DNA from: Psychrilyobacter atlanticus DSM 19335
Lineage (GTDB): Bacteria; Fusobacteriota; Fusobacteriia; Fusobacteriales; Fusobacteriaceae
Assembly: GCF_000426625.1 (NCBI RefSeq)
Contig: NZ_KE384547.1
Location: 976,986-1,040,985, forward strand
DNA length: 64,000 nucleotides
Direction: 5' to 3'
Part shown: in pieces, positions 42,908 through 52,585 of the stretch
Layout of the letters: each line of letters opens with the position of its first letter
Numbering within the stretch: position 1 is the stretch's first letter
Notes under the pieces: model-generated
The model's database searches: none
Told to the model about the DNA's origin: nothing
What the model saw: only the letters and a program-made list of their open reading frames with translations
Program-made: the position numbers and the translations under genes

Positions 42908-44518
42908 ATGTTATATATAGACGGGATATCCCTAAGTAAGTTAAAAGATGAGTTAGATGAGACATTAAAAGGCAGGAAGGTAACTAAAATATTTCAATAT
43001 TCACCACTGAGTTTATCTGTATTTTTAGGAAAAATAAACTTATATATTTCAGCTACTCCTAATCTGCCCATATGTTATACAGCCACAAAAAAAGAGGTAG
43101 CTCCTGATAAACCTATGAGTTTTTCACTGTCTCTTAGAAAATATGTGGTAGGTGCAATATTAACCGGAGTGGAGCAGTATAAAAACGATAGGATATTACT
43201 CCTTTCATTTGAAAAGATCAACGAGTTAGGTGTAAAACAAAAAGTTAAAATGATCGTTGAGATTATGGGTAAACATAGTAATATCATCCTGGTAGATGAT
43301 AACTTTATGATCTTGGATCTGTTGAAGAAGTTTTCTATAGAGGAGAATAAATTGAGGTTACTCATGGGAGGAGCTAAATATCAATTCCCTATCGTGACTG
43401 AAAAAAAATCTCCTATGGAGATATCAAAAGAGGAGTTCGATAGTTATCTAGCAGATAATACATTGATTCAAAATGTAGATGGAATAGGAAAACTTACAGC
43501 CAAGTATATGACCGATTACAATAAATTTTCTGAGATCATAAATGAAGCGGCATCTCCTACTCTCTATAAACAGGATGGAACTATCAAATATGGAACGATA
43601 CTTAATCTTCCTCTAACGGGATACGAAGAGGTAAAATTTGAATCAATCAACAGTATGATAGATACCTATATATTGGAGACATTAAACTCGGAACAATTCA
43701 ATAATCAAAAAAGAACTCTGGCTAAAGTAGTGGAAAAAGAAATAAAAAGAAATAAAAAAACTATGAAAAATGTGAATAAAGATAGAGAAAAATATTCTAC
43801 TTATGAAAAATATAAAAAGATAGGAGATATCCTGGCAGCTAATTTATATTCATTGAAAGGGTATGAGAAAAGTGTTATCCTCTATGATTTTTATGAAAAT
43901 TGTAATATAGAGATATCTTTAAATCCGCAAAGAACTTCAAATGAAAATCTGGATAACTACTATAATCTATACAATAAACACAAGAGGGGATATCAGCATA
44001 GTGGTGAAAGATTAGAAATCATTAAATCTGAAATTATATATTTAGAATCTATTTTATCCTTTATAAACCATGCACAGGACAAGAAAACTTTGGAAGGTAT
44101 TGAGGAGGAGTTAATCGCCAATAAGTATCTTAAAAAGATAGTAAAGACAAAGAAGAAAAAAAAGGTAGCTAAGATCATGCCTCCTACAACGGAGATAGAT
44201 GGATTCACAGTGTATTATGGAAGAAATAATATAGAGAATGAATATGTTACATTTAAAATAGGAGACAGACACGACCTCTGGTTCCACGCCAAAGACGTTC
44301 CTGGAAGTCATCTGATAGTCAAGACAAACGGAGAAGAGATATCTGATGATACACTCTATAAAGTAGGAGAGTTGGCTAGTCAGCATTCTAAAGTGGGACA
44401 AGGCGAAACCATTCGAATTGATTATTGCTTGAAAAAATATGTGAAGAAAATAAAGGGAGCAAAACCTGGGTTGGTAATTTATTCCAATGAGAAGTCGGTA
44501 TTTGTGAAAAAGGGGTAA
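42908..44518 (+). CDS. rqcH: RqcH/NFACT family ribosome quality control protein
   Basis: A 536-aa NFACT protein that binds stalled 50S subunits and adds C-terminal alanine tails (RqcH/Rqc2), formerly annotated as fibronectin-binding protein. The NFACT-N domain (IDGISLSKLKDELDETLKGRKVTKI, later MSFSLSLRKYVVGAIL), a coiled-coil middle (about 280-410) and the NFACT-R domain at the C-terminus (GRHDLWFHAKDV-like: GDRHDLWFHAKDVPGSHLIV) are all visible. Length is a little short but the order of domains is standard. AAAAAGGAG lies before ATG 42908. It follows element B and appears to have its own promoter. Confidence 0.92.
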   Translation: MLYIDGISLSKLKDELDETLKGRKVTKIFQYSPLSLSVFLGKINLYISATPNLPICYTATKKEVAPDKPMSFSLSLRKYVVGAILTGVEQYKNDRILLLSFEKINELGVKQKVKMIVEIMGKHSNIILVDDNFMILDLLKKFSIEENKLRLLMGGAKYQFPIVTEKKSPMEISKEEFDSYLADNTLIQNVDGIGKLTAKYMTDYNKFSEIINEAASPTLYKQDGTIKYGTILNLPLTGYEEVKFESINSMIDTYILETLNSEQFNNQKRTLAKVVEKEIKRNKKTMKNVNKDREKYSTYEKYKKIGDILAANLYSLKGYEKSVILYDFYENCNIEISLNPQRTSNENLDNYYNLYNKHKRGYQHSGERLEIIKSEIIYLESILSFINHAQDKKTLEGIEEELIANKYLKKIVKTKKKKKVAKIMPPTTEIDGFTVYYGRNNIENEYVTFKIGDRHDLWFHAKDVPGSHLIVKTNGEEISDDTLYKVGELASQHSKVGQGETIRIDYCLKKYVKKIKGAKPGLVIYSNEKSVFVKKG

Positions 44519-44590
44519 ATAGTCTAGTGGAATTAGAGAATAACTTTAACTCTATTATACAGAGAGAATTTAAAGGGGAGTTGTTTTAGG

Positions 44591-45136
44591 ATGGAAGTTA
44601 AAGAAAAAGGTGAAGGGGAAATTAAAAATATAAAAAAGAGTAAGTTTTATTCAACTCTTATTTTGAAAGTTGTAGTTATAATTCTGGGTTCTATTTTAAG
44701 CTTTTCATTAGGAAGTTATATTAGTGAAAAAAATGAAGAAAAGAAAACTAGAAAACTAGCTATTGTATTAACTCAAGAATTAAACGATATAAGCTCAACA
44801 ATAGAGTCTATGCCGAAAAGAAAAGAACTTATAGAAAATACCACCACTATTTCACCATTAGAATATAATGAAATAAAAATTAAAGATTTAATTTTATTAG
44901 AAAAAGCAGGTTTAAATCCTATTGAAATAAAAAAACTTAGTGAAATATTTAAAATTCTTTCAAATATAAATACAACGATAGAGTATATTAATAGATCACA
45001 TGAAAAAAAGGATGTTTTACTTCATAATGCTTTACTAAAAGCTTTAGTTGATTTATTAGAAGATGAAAGTTTTCGAAAGAATCTTAAAGAAATTAATCTA
45101 ATAGAGAATAAACTTCTGAAATACATAAACAAATAG
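44591..45136 (+). CDS. Single-pass membrane protein of unknown function
   Basis: A 181-aa protein with one membrane helix (residues about 19-42, STLILKVVVIILGSILSFSL) and a mostly helical, Lys/Glu/Asn-rich remainder predicted as coiled coil. I do not recognise a family. A G-rich ribosome site lies about 11 nt upstream of ATG 44591. It is followed by a 500-bp non-coding region. Base composition is slightly more AT-rich than neighbours by eye. Confidence 0.65.
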   Translation: MEVKEKGEGEIKNIKKSKFYSTLILKVVVIILGSILSFSLGSYISEKNEEKKTRKLAIVLTQELNDISSTIESMPKRKELIENTTTISPLEYNEIKIKDLILLEKAGLNPIEIKKLSEIFKILSNINTTIEYINRSHEKKDVLLHNALLKALVDLLEDESFRKNLKEINLIENKLLKYINK

Positions 45137-45203
45137 TATATTTACTGAGTAAATCAATTCCAAATAAACTCACCCCTTTAGTTCCCCTTCGATCAACGAG
45201 TAT

Positions 45204-45233
45204 TTAGAATTTACTCAGTTGAGTAAATTCTAA
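45204..45233. repeat. Perfect 14-bp inverted repeat
   Basis: TTAGAATTTACTCA (45204-45217) and its exact complement (45220-45233) are separated by 2 bp. Outside them, GTTCCCCT (45181-45188) and AGGGGAAG (near 45249) add further complementarity. It is the first of several hairpins in the 501-bp gap between the membrane protein and pnp, in which I see no ORF. Confidence 0.6.
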
Positions 45234-45275
45234 AATGTGGATAAAGAGAGGGGAAGCAATGCTATGGGTGGAAAT

Positions 45276-45322
45276 AAAAAAACTATTTATTATACTTTTA
45301 AGGTATGACAAATAGTTTTTTT
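45276..45322. terminator. Terminator-like hairpin
   Basis: AAAACTATTT and AAATAGTTTT arms enclose a shorter TATAC/GTAT pair and are followed by a T run. It may end the transcript of the membrane protein gene. Confidence 0.55.
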
Positions 45323-45406
45323 AAATTTTAACTCCAAAATTTTAAATCCTGTTTCTACAATGACGATCGTGAACTACTCAATAAAGACCTTTATAAACTT
45401 CTTGAT

Positions 45407-45564
45407 CCTCTTTGGTTCGTTTCTCAGATCAAGCTGAGAAATGAACCCGTATTAAAGAGGGACTCTTTAGAACTTTTTTAAAACTTCTTTCTTATTAGCG
45501 TTTTCACGAGGTCATGAATATTAGAATCGACATTTAAAATCAAGTTTTAACTATACTTGATTTT
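45407..45564. repeat. Structured intergenic element C
   Basis: GGTTCGTTTCTCAG (45414-45427) pairs with CTGAGAAATGAACC (45434-45447) with one G-U pair, and CCTCTTT/AAAGAGG extend the stem (45407-45413, 45454-45460). Downstream, CATGAATATTAGAATCGA resembles the ACGAATA..AGAAAT core of elements A and B, and AAAATCAAGT/ACTTGATTTT (45536-45545, 45555-45564) forms another hairpin. No ORF is present. Confidence 0.4.
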
Positions 45565-45589
45565 GATAATCGTAGAAAATCATATAAGC

Positions 45590-45626
45590 AAAAAAAAGGG
45601 TTTAGCACAATTTTGTGCTAAACCCC
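45590..45626 (-). terminator. Intrinsic terminator after pnp
   Basis: GGGTTTAGCACAA (45598-45610) pairs perfectly with TTGTGCTAAACCC (45613-45625); the minus strand continues with seven T residues. Confidence 0.9.
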
Positions 45627-45637
45627 TTTACCATAAC

Positions 45638-47788
45638 CTACTTAGTTTCTTCAGTTTTTACTTCTACTTTTTTAACCGGCTTAGGTAATAACTCTTTTCT
45701 ACTTAAGCTGATCTTTCCTTTTTCAGTTGAGATAACTTTAACTTCAAATTCATCTCCAACATGTAATACATCTTCTACGTTAGCTACTCTCTCATGTGAG
45801 ATTTGAGAAACATGTAATAATCCGTCTTTTCCTGGTGCTACTTGCATAAATGCTCCAAATGAAGCTATTTTTACAACTTTAGCAGTGTAGATTTCTCCTA
45901 CTTCAACGTCTTTTACATATCCATTTACTAATGTAACAGTTTTATCTAATGCGTCTTTATCTACAGCAAAGATTAATACCTTTCCAGTATCATCGATATC
46001 AACTTTAGCTCCAGTCTCTTCTACGATACCTTTGATATTCTTTCCAGCAGGTCCGATTAATGCAGATATTTTATCTGTATCAATTTGCATTTGATATACT
46101 CTAGGAGCTGTAGCTGCTAATTCTTCTCTAGGAGCAGGGATAGCTGCGTTCATAACACCTAATATTTCTGTTCTTGCTACTAATGCTTGCTCTAAAGCTA
46201 TTCTCATAACTTCTTCATCTATTCCAGTGATCTTGATATCCATTTGAAGTGCTGTGATTCCTTTAGAAGTTCCAGCTACTTTAAAGTCCATATCTCCTAA
46301 ATGATCTTCTAATCCCATGATGTCAGTTAAGACTACATAGTCGTCTCCCTCTTTAACAAGTCCCATAGCTATTCCAGCTACATGTTCCTTGATAGGTACT
46401 CCGGCAGCCATAAGTGATAATGATCCACCACAGATACTTGCTTGAGAAGATGAACCATTTGATTCAGTGATCTCAGATACTACTCTTACTGTGTATGGGA
46501 ATACTTCTTCAGTTGGTAAAACATAAGAAAGTGCTCTTTCAGCTAATGCTCCATGTCCTAATTCTCTTCTTCCTGGTCCTCTCATGAATCCAGGTTCTCC
46601 TACTGAGTAAGAAGGGAAGTTATAGTGAAGGTAGAATTTCTTGTAGAAACTGTCATCTAATCCGTCGATTAATTGCTCATCTTGCTTAGTTCCTAATGTA
46701 GCAAATACCATTGCTTGAGTTTCTCCTCTAGTAAACATTGCTGATCCATGAGGTTGAGATAAGATATCTATTTCTGCGAAAAGGTCTCTTAATTCATCAG
46801 TTTTTCTTCCATCTACTCTATGCTTGTTATAAACAATAGCTTCTCTTACTAATTGCTTCATAAGGTCATGGTAATATTTAGCGAAGTCAAATGCTAAAGC
46901 TCCGTCTAATTCTTCTTCTTTAGTTTTTTCCATGTAGTCAGCTGTGAATATCTCTAATAACTCAGCTTCTAATCCGTCTACTGCATCTTCTCTAGCATGT
47001 TTTCCAACAACTAATACAGCTTCTTTTAATCTTGCAGTTGCTTTTTCATCGATGAATGATTTAACAGTCTCGTCGATTGCAGGTGCAGCAAATTCTATGT
47101 TTTCTTTTGCAACTAATGCAGCAAATTCCTCTTGGAATGCACATATTTTTTTAATGTTGTCATGAGCAAATAAGATTGCATCTAACATAACTTTTTCAGA
47201 TAATTCAGCTGCTCCAGATTCTACCATGTTTACAGCTTCCTTTGTTCCTGCTACTGTTAATTCTAAATCACTTTCAGCTAACTCGGCTGGGCTTGGATTT
47301 AAAACGAATTCTCCCTCGATCATTCCAACTGTAACTGCTGCTACAGGTCCTAAGAAAGGAATATCAGAAACCATTAATGCTGCTGATGATCCGATGATCC
47401 CAAGGTAGTCAGTAGTACAAGTTTCGTCGTATGACATTACTGTATTTACAATATGTACGTCATAGTTGAACCCTTCAGGGAACATTGGTCTGATTGGTCT
47501 GTCTATTAATCTAGCTGTTAATGTAGCATTTGTAGAAGGTCTAGCTTCTCTCTTCATAAATCCACCTGGCATCTTTCCAGCTGCATAATATTTTTCTACG
47601 AAATCTACTGTTAATGGGAAAAAGTCCGCTCCCTTTCTAGGTGCTTTACTTCTAGTTGCTGTTACTAATAATGCAGTTCCACCACATTCTACTAATACAG
47701 CTCCTCCAGCTTGTCTAGCTAATTTTCCAGTAGACATTTTAATTACTTTTCCACCGATTTCTAATTCCATGTTTTTTTCTTTAAACAT
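45638..47788 (-). CDS. pnp: Polynucleotide phosphorylase
   Basis: A 716-aa 3'-5' exoribonuclease that degrades RNA using phosphate. Two RNase PH domains are clear ([45 protein letters not shown] and SGGSL-type [16 protein letters not shown]), followed by a KH domain ([22 protein letters not shown]) and an S1 domain ([21 protein letters not shown]). Length and order are standard. AGGAGG lies before the ATG at 47788. A short hairpin sits immediately upstream of the ribosome site, which may reflect autoregulation as known for pnp in enterobacteria. rpsO, often upstream, is not present here. Confidence 0.97.
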   Translation of the reverse strand: MFKEKNMELEIGGKVIKMSTGKLARQAGGAVLVECGGTALLVTATRSKAPRKGADFFPLTVDFVEKYYAAGKMPGGFMKREARPSTNATLTARLIDRPIRPMFPEGFNYDVHIVNTVMSYDETCTTDYLGIIGSSAALMVSDIPFLGPVAAVTVGMIEGEFVLNPSPAELAESDLELTVAGTKEAVNMVESGAAELSEKVMLDAILFAHDNIKKICAFQEEFAALVAKENIEFAAPAIDETVKSFIDEKATARLKEAVLVVGKHAREDAVDGLEAELLEIFTADYMEKTKEEELDGALAFDFAKYYHDLMKQLVREAIVYNKHRVDGRKTDELRDLFAEIDILSQPHGSAMFTRGETQAMVFATLGTKQDEQLIDGLDDSFYKKFYLHYNFPSYSVGEPGFMRGPGRRELGHGALAERALSYVLPTEEVFPYTVRVVSEITESNGSSSQASICGGSLSLMAAGVPIKEHVAGIAMGLVKEGDDYVVLTDIMGLEDHLGDMDFKVAGTSKGITALQMDIKITGIDEEVMRIALEQALVARTEILGVMNAAIPAPREELAATAPRVYQMQIDTDKISALIGPAGKNIKGIVEETGAKVDIDDTGKVLIFAVDKDALDKTVTLVNGYVKDVEVGEIYTAKVVKIASFGAFMQVAPGKDGLLHVSQISHERVANVEDVLHVGDEFEVKVISTEKGKISLSRKELLPKPVKKVEVKTEETK

Positions 47789-47807
47789 ATATTCCTCCTA
47801 TTATATT

Positions 47808-47828
47808 GGATGAGCCTAGGGGCCATCC
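47808..47828 (-). promoter_or_regulatory. Leader hairpin before pnp
   Basis: GGATG/CATCC and GCC/GGC pairs form a compact stem-loop with one bulged base, about 8 nt upstream of the pnp ribosome site. A role in translational control is inference. Confidence 0.4.
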
Positions 47829-47895
47829 TTACACTTTATTTTCTGAATCTAACTATCTGATACCAATCAGGAAAGTATAAAAATTCAGTTATTTC

Positions 47896-47980
47896 AATAG
47901 GAGACATAAAATAATAAGGGGAAAAAATATAATTATTTTAATTTATATTTTCATCTCTTACTACTTATTTATCTCCTATT
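47896..47980. repeat. 85-nt long imperfect hairpin between pnp and yibE/F gene
   Basis: AATAGGAGA (47896-47904) pairs with TCTCCTATT (47972-47980), and the interior continues to pair (ATAAAATAATAAG with CTTACTACTTATTT; GAAAAAATATAA with TTATATTTTC). If transcribed with pnp it would make a long near-duplex leader; it could instead be a small palindromic repeat. The 418-bp gap has no ORF I can support. Confidence 0.5.
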
Positions 47981-48206
47981 GCTAGTAATTATATCACCCT
48001 ATCCTCTTTAAGTAAAGGCTTAAAAAGAACTTTCAAAGGATACGATATCACTATCAAACTTAAAAATGAACTCTTGGTATAAAACTTATTTTGATTGTAA
48101 TAAACCAGTTATAAATTTTTAAAGTTAAGGTAGAGACCTTTGGTGATATTTTATGTTAAAATATAAAGAATAATGAATTTATAACAGAATTATCTTGGAG
48201 GAGAGT

Positions 48207-49277
48207 ATGAAAAAAAAATTAATTATAGGGATATTTTTTATCCTGGGTATCTCTATTTTTGCCAAAGAAACATATGTAAAGGGAAAGATCCTGTCTATAT
48301 TAAAGGAGGAAGAGTTACCAGAGGATGAATATCTTAGTTCTATGACAGATTTTCAGGTGGAAATAATGGAAGGGGAGGAGAAGGGAAAGGTCTTAACCAT
48401 TCCTCATCCAACCTATAGGGAAAAACAGCACAATCTATCCTTTAAGCCTAGTATGAATGTAGTCATATATAATGATACAGATGGATACTATATCATTGAA
48501 AGGGATAGGAGGGGTAGTCTCTACCTTTTAGTCTCACTTTTCTTAGGTTTGACACTGTTAATCGCAAAAAAACAAGGGTTGAAGGCAATTTTGTCTTTAG
48601 GAATAACAGGATTTCTAATATTTAAATTTATGATTCCCGGGATCATCTTAGGGTTTTCACCGATCTTAATTTCCATAGTTATTTTATCCATATCTTCTAT
48701 CGTTACGATATTTTTTATGACCGGGTTTAATTCCAAGGGAATTATTGCTATCCTAGGAACCTTAGGAGGAGTTATTTTTGCAGGAGTTCTATCTATATTT
48801 TTTTCCAAGACCATGGGTCTTACAGGATATACGACTATGGAAAGTATTAACTATGCGTCCCTTATAAAAAATATAAATCTGAAGGAACTCATATCAACAG
48901 GGGTAATCATAGGGAGTGCAGGAGCAGTTATGGATGTATCTATGTCTATCTCCTCAGCACTTTCAGAGATAAAATCTCATAAGCCTAATATTACATCTCT
49001 GGAATTATATAACTCTGGGATGAGTATAGGAAGGGATATCATAGGGACCATGATAAATACTCTTATCTTAGCTTATATAGGGGGATCACTCTTCACAATA
49101 ATGATCCTTACTATCCAGCAAAATGATTTTCCTAATATTCGGATATTAAATTTTGAATTTGTAGGAGTAGAATTTCTCCGGGCTTTTTGTGGAAGTATAG
49201 GAATATTAATAGCTGTTCCTCTGACATCTTTATTAGCTTCTAAAATTCATATGAAGAAGAATGAAAAGCAAAGTTAA
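48207..49277 (+). CDS. YibE/F family membrane protein
   Basis: A 356-aa protein with a signal-like N-terminal helix, a roughly 90-residue extracytoplasmic domain (about 18-105), and then about seven or eight membrane helices matching the YibE/F family (KKQGLKAILSLGITGFLIFKFMIPGII; GAAGAVMDVSMSISSALSEI-like: GSAGAVMDVSMSISSAL). The family's function is unclear. GGAGGA at about 48196-48202 sets ATG 48207 as the start. A perfect 21-bp terminator follows, shared with the convergent gene. Confidence 0.85.
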   Translation: MKKKLIIGIFFILGISIFAKETYVKGKILSILKEEELPEDEYLSSMTDFQVEIMEGEEKGKVLTIPHPTYREKQHNLSFKPSMNVVIYNDTDGYYIIERDRRGSLYLLVSLFLGLTLLIAKKQGLKAILSLGITGFLIFKFMIPGIILGFSPILISIVILSISSIVTIFFMTGFNSKGIIAILGTLGGVIFAGVLSIFFSKTMGLTGYTTMESINYASLIKNINLKELISTGVIIGSAGAVMDVSMSISSALSEIKSHKPNITSLELYNSGMSIGRDIIGTMINTLILAYIGGSLFTIMILTIQQNDFPNIRILNFEFVGVEFLRAFCGSIGILIAVPLTSLLASKIHMKKNEKQS

Positions 49278-49291
49278 GTTATATCTAGATA

Positions 49292-49335
49292 AAAAATAGA
49301 AGTTTGTCTATATTTATAGACAAACTTCTATTTTT
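49292..49335. terminator. Bidirectional terminator, perfect 21-bp stem
   Basis: The arms at 49292-49312 and 49315-49335 are exact complements, starting AAAAATAGAAG and ending CTTCTATTTTT, with a two-base centre. It serves the convergent YibE/F and outer-membrane protein genes. Confidence 0.92.
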
Positions 49336-49347
49336 CTTTTTAAAGTC

Positions 49348-49815
49348 TTAAAATATTGGTGTAATCAATGAAAATACTATATTTCCATTTTTTAAAGTGG
49401 ATTCTTCAGTATCTTGATTACCAACTGAAACTCCTCCTTCGACAGATAATCCAGACTCTAACCTTTTTCCAATGCCTAAATATGCATAAGCTCCAGTTTT
49501 ATCACTGTTTTTATAGAGGGTTCTTCCGTATCTTCCAGCAGCATAGAAACCTGGGATATTTTCAGAATAAAATTTACCACTGAGGTAGACAGGAAAAGAT
49601 TCCATCTCATTATTCTTAAAGTTAAATTCCCCGATCCCTCCGACTCCAAGTTCAACATTGGGGAAAATTTCGTGAATAATTTCTAAATTTAAATTTAAAC
49701 TTCCAGTTTTATCATCTAAATATTTACCATATCCGCCACCAACTCCTAAATTTATCCCAACTGAATAAAGGTTTAATCCTAAGAGAAAGAATCCTACTAA
49801 TATTAATTTTTTCAT
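49348..49815 (-). CDS. Small outer-membrane protein
   Basis: A 155-aa protein with a signal peptide (KKLILVGFFLLGLNLYS) and alternating hydrophobic beta strands (IHEIFPNVELGVGGIG; FYAAGRYGRTLY; YAYLGIGKRL), ending in VFSLITPIF. It looks like a small beta-barrel of six to eight strands. No named family is recognised. It follows the DUF3943 gene by 9 nt, so they are probably co-transcribed. Confidence 0.7.
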   Translation of the reverse strand: MKKLILVGFFLLGLNLYSVGINLGVGGGYGKYLDDKTGSLNLNLEIIHEIFPNVELGVGGIGEFNFKNNEMESFPVYLSGKFYSENIPGFYAAGRYGRTLYKNSDKTGAYAYLGIGKRLESGLSVEGGVSVGNQDTEESTLKNGNIVFSLITPIF

Positions 49816-49824
49816 AACTGCCTC

Positions 49825-50559
49825 CTAAAATGGAAATGTAAAATTTATTCCTAAAAGTAAATCGATTTCTCCTTCATGTTCAACAGCGTTTACTATTACC
49901 CCTGTATGACTTGTTCTTTCATAGTCGTCATAGATATAACTAGAAAGGTGTCCCATTGGGTCTATAAAGATCATAGTAGCACTGCCCCAAAATTTAGAAT
50001 CAAAGAGCATCCCGTCATTATCTAATATGTGGTTTTGAAGAGTATAAAATCCCTCTCCCAAGATAGAACCAAAAACAGGAGTTATAACAAGATCCTGCAT
50101 GGAAGGTGGCTCAGCAAATGCTTCTACCCCATATTCCCAAAAAAATGTAGAGATAACAAATGTATACCAAAAAGATTCCAAAGGGGAATAATTGGCATTT
50201 CTAGCAAGGATATAATAAGCACCACCTGCATACACATGACCTACATAGTTATACATTGGGCTGTCTTGATCCCATACCGGCCCACTTTTTATGTTGTTTT
50301 CCCATTTCTGGAATATACTGGTTTCTTCATCCTTATCCCACCCTGTTGATGATCCTGGGAGCAGATAAAGGGTAGTGGCTGTTACACCTGCAAGGATAAA
50401 TAATGAACCTGTATCTTTTTTTAACTTATCAAAGTTTTTTTCAAAAATAACATTTTCTGTATCTAGGTTGTAACTAATTTTTTCTTCCTCTCCAAAGATT
50501 ATATTCCCTATGAGAATAAAAAATATAATGGTAAGAGGAAATTTTTTAAAATTAAACAT
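49825..50559 (-). CDS. DUF3943 family envelope protein
   Basis: A 244-aa protein with a signal peptide (LTIIFFILIGNIIFG). The central segments NYVGHVYAGGAYYILARNANYSPLESFWYTF, WEYGVEAFAEPPSMQDLVITP and GSILGEGFY match the DUF3943 pattern, in which an outer-membrane or periplasmic location is expected. It ends in NFTFPF with a terminal phenylalanine, consistent with a barrel protein. The function is not known. Confidence 0.75.
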   Translation of the reverse strand: MFNFKKFPLTIIFFILIGNIIFGEEEKISYNLDTENVIFEKNFDKLKKDTGSLFILAGVTATTLYLLPGSSTGWDKDEETSIFQKWENNIKSGPVWDQDSPMYNYVGHVYAGGAYYILARNANYSPLESFWYTFVISTFFWEYGVEAFAEPPSMQDLVITPVFGSILGEGFYTLQNHILDNDGMLFDSKFWGSATMIFIDPMGHLSSYIYDDYERTSHTGVIVNAVEHEGEIDLLLGINFTFPF

Positions 50560-50636
50560 TTGAATTCACCTACTTAGTTTAGAATTTAAATTTTAGTAAC
50601 TATTAATATCTATTATAGTTATTAGAGAAAAAAATA

Positions 50637-50661
50637 AAAAACCCTTTTAAAAGAGTTTTTT
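50637..50661. terminator. Weak terminator-like hairpin
   Basis: AAAC-CTTT and AAAG-GTTT arms with mismatch, followed by T residues on both strands, lie just upstream of the DUF3943 gene region. Confidence 0.4.
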
Positions 50662-50689
50662 AATTTTTTTTAATCTTCTAAAAGGTTAG

Positions 50690-50930
50690 ATGGATATGGT
50701 GGGCACGACGAAACTCGCAAGATATTTACTGGGGTAGCTAGACGACTATAAATTTCGAATTCAAAGTCAAAATTTAGTTCTAAAATTAGCGATAATTTAT
50801 GACAGAACCTTTGCGTGTCTCTTTACCTCTTTTCTTTGTGTTGAAGGGTTTAAAATCTGTGTAATCTGTGACAAAAAAGAAAGTTCTAAAGATTTCATCT
50901 TTAATTTGTGTTCTATGAATACAAAAATGA
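50690..50930. repeat. Degenerate intergenic repeat with TCTGTGTAATCTGTGAC words
   Basis: This part of the 375-bp gap between the DUF3943 gene and the ABC operon has no ORF. It contains TTTGCGTGTCTCTTTACCTC, CTTTGTGTT and TCTGTGTAATCTGTGACAA, words that resemble those at 21811-21920 and 35490-35665. Confidence 0.4.
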
Positions 50931-50934
50931 ACTA

Positions 50935-51726
50935 TTAAAGGCTGAAGAGTTCATCATCCTTTATGGCAGTGTTTTTAGTATGAAATATTTTTAGGAGTTT
51001 TTCAGGAGTAAGATCTTGTTTTTCTTCCCCTTTAAAATCTAAGATGATCTTTCCTTCATGGAGCATGATCAGTCTGTTTCCATATTTTATAGCATCATTT
51101 AAATTATGAGTTATCATAAGTGTAGGAATATTATGAGATTCCACTATTTTTTTTGTTTTTTCCATGATTAATTCCGATGTCTGAGGATCAAGAGCAGCAG
51201 TATGCTCATCTAATAATAATAATTTTGGTTTATTTAAAGTTGCCATGATAAGAGCGAGACACTGCCTCTGCCCGCCAGATAATAACCCAACTTCGGTATC
51301 TAATTGTTTTTCTAATCCTAAACCTAATTCGGTTAGAGACTTTTTATAGATCTCTTTCTTTTTTTTATTTAGACCCATAGTAAGGTTAAATTTTTTTCCT
51401 TTGTTGTCTGCCATGGAAAGATTTTCAAAGATTGTCATAGATGGTGCTGTTCCCAAGGTAGGATTTTGATAGACCTTTGAGATAAAAGTATTTCTTTTAT
51501 AATTGGCTAAAGTTGTAAAATCTTTATTTTCTATATATAAACTTCCATCATCTGGAATAATATTTCCCATAATTATATTTAGAAGGGTAGATTTTCCAGC
51601 ACCATTACTTCCGATAATAGATACAAAATCCTCTTGATTTAATTGGAAATCTAACCCTTTAAAAACTTTTTTTTCACTCCCTAATTCAGAGTGGAATGAT
51701 TTGTATAAATTATTAATTTTGAGCAT
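50935..51726 (-). CDS. ABC transporter ATP-binding protein, tryptophan (TrpZ-like) type
   Basis: A 263-aa ABC ATPase with Walker A GSNGAGKST, signature LLSGGQRQCLAL, Walker B LLLLDEHTAALD and H-loop MITHNL. The 'EHTAALDP' form is characteristic of the ATPase that goes with the ABC_sub_bind/LivM-like importer class that includes TrpXYZ. ATG 51726 is chosen; GTG 51738 overlaps the AGGAGG itself. It overlaps the permease gene end and is the last gene of the operon preceded by the Trp leader. Confidence 0.88.
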   Translation of the reverse strand: MLKINNLYKSFHSELGSEKKVFKGLDFQLNQEDFVSIIGSNGAGKSTLLNIIMGNIIPDDGSLYIENKDFTTLANYKRNTFISKVYQNPTLGTAPSMTIFENLSMADNKGKKFNLTMGLNKKKKEIYKKSLTELGLGLEKQLDTEVGLLSGGQRQCLALIMATLNKPKLLLLDEHTAALDPQTSELIMEKTKKIVESHNIPTLMITHNLNDAIKYGNRLIMLHEGKIILDFKGEEKQDLTPEKLLKIFHTKNTAIKDDELFSL

Positions 51727-52582
51727 TTTGAAATACACCTCCTAATCTATTTTTTAATATTGAGTTTAAATTTTTACTTTTAAATGCCATGATTCCAACA
51801 GTAAGGATTGCAGTGATAAGTTTTATATCACTGGCGTTAAACCCTATCTTGAGGGAGCCAAGTATTATAAATCTATATAAGATAGAACCGATAATTACGA
51901 TAGTTGTGACATTTAACATCTTTCCTTTTTTTAAGACACTTTCACCAATTATGATAGAGGCCAATCCTGTAACGATAGTTCCTGTCCCCATAGCAACATC
52001 TGAAAACCCCTGGTATTGGGCTAAGATACCGCCAGATAGGGCTACTAGTCCATTAGCTAACATGAGACCAATAATCTTTAATTTCTTTTCATCTATTCCC
52101 AAAGATATAACCAAAGTTTCATTGTCACCTAAAGCCCGGAGGGAAAATCCAAATTTTGTTTTTAACAGATAGTCTAGGAAGAACTTAGACAGAAGGACAA
52201 TAAATAATATAATAAAAAGATTGGATCTATTGGAAAAAATGTTATCAATTCCAAATAGTGGGATATTAGATCTTCCCATAATTCGAAGATTGACACTGTA
52301 TAAACCTGTCATAACAATAATTCCAGCCAAAAGGTTTGTAATCTTAAATTTGATATGGATATATCCCGTAATAAATCCTGCAAGGGATCCGCCGACGAAT
52401 GCTATACCTAAAGCTAGGATAGGGTTAGCCCCCTTTGTAATAAGTATAGCTGCGATAGAAGCTCCCATAGGAAAAGACCCGTCTACGGTAAGATCTGGGA
52501 AATCTAGTATTTTATAGGAAATATATAATCCTAAAGCCATTATTGCAAAAATTAATCCCTGTTCAATAGTTCCTAATAACAT
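51713..52582 (-). CDS. ABC transporter permease, tryptophan (TrpY-like) type
   Basis: A 289-aa inner-membrane permease of the branched-chain-type (BPD_transp_2) family with eight or more helices. The N-terminus (GTIEQGLIFAIMALGLYISYKIL, then FPDLTVDGSFPMG) is diagnostic for this importer class. It lies between binding protein and ATPase with a 3-nt upstream gap and a 14-nt overlap with the chosen ATPase start. Substrate assignment rests on the upstream leader peptide with tandem tryptophan codons and on the family. Confidence 0.87.
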   Translation of the reverse strand: MLLGTIEQGLIFAIMALGLYISYKILDFPDLTVDGSFPMGASIAAILITKGANPILALGIAFVGGSLAGFITGYIHIKFKITNLLAGIIVMTGLYSVNLRIMGRSNIPLFGIDNIFSNRSNLFIILFIVLLSKFFLDYLLKTKFGFSLRALGDNETLVISLGIDEKKLKIIGLMLANGLVALSGGILAQYQGFSDVAMGTGTIVTGLASIIIGESVLKKGKMLNVTTIVIIGSILYRFIILGSLKIGFNASDIKLITAILTVGIMAFKSKNLNSILKNRLGGVFQNAQN

Positions 52583-52585
52583 AAT

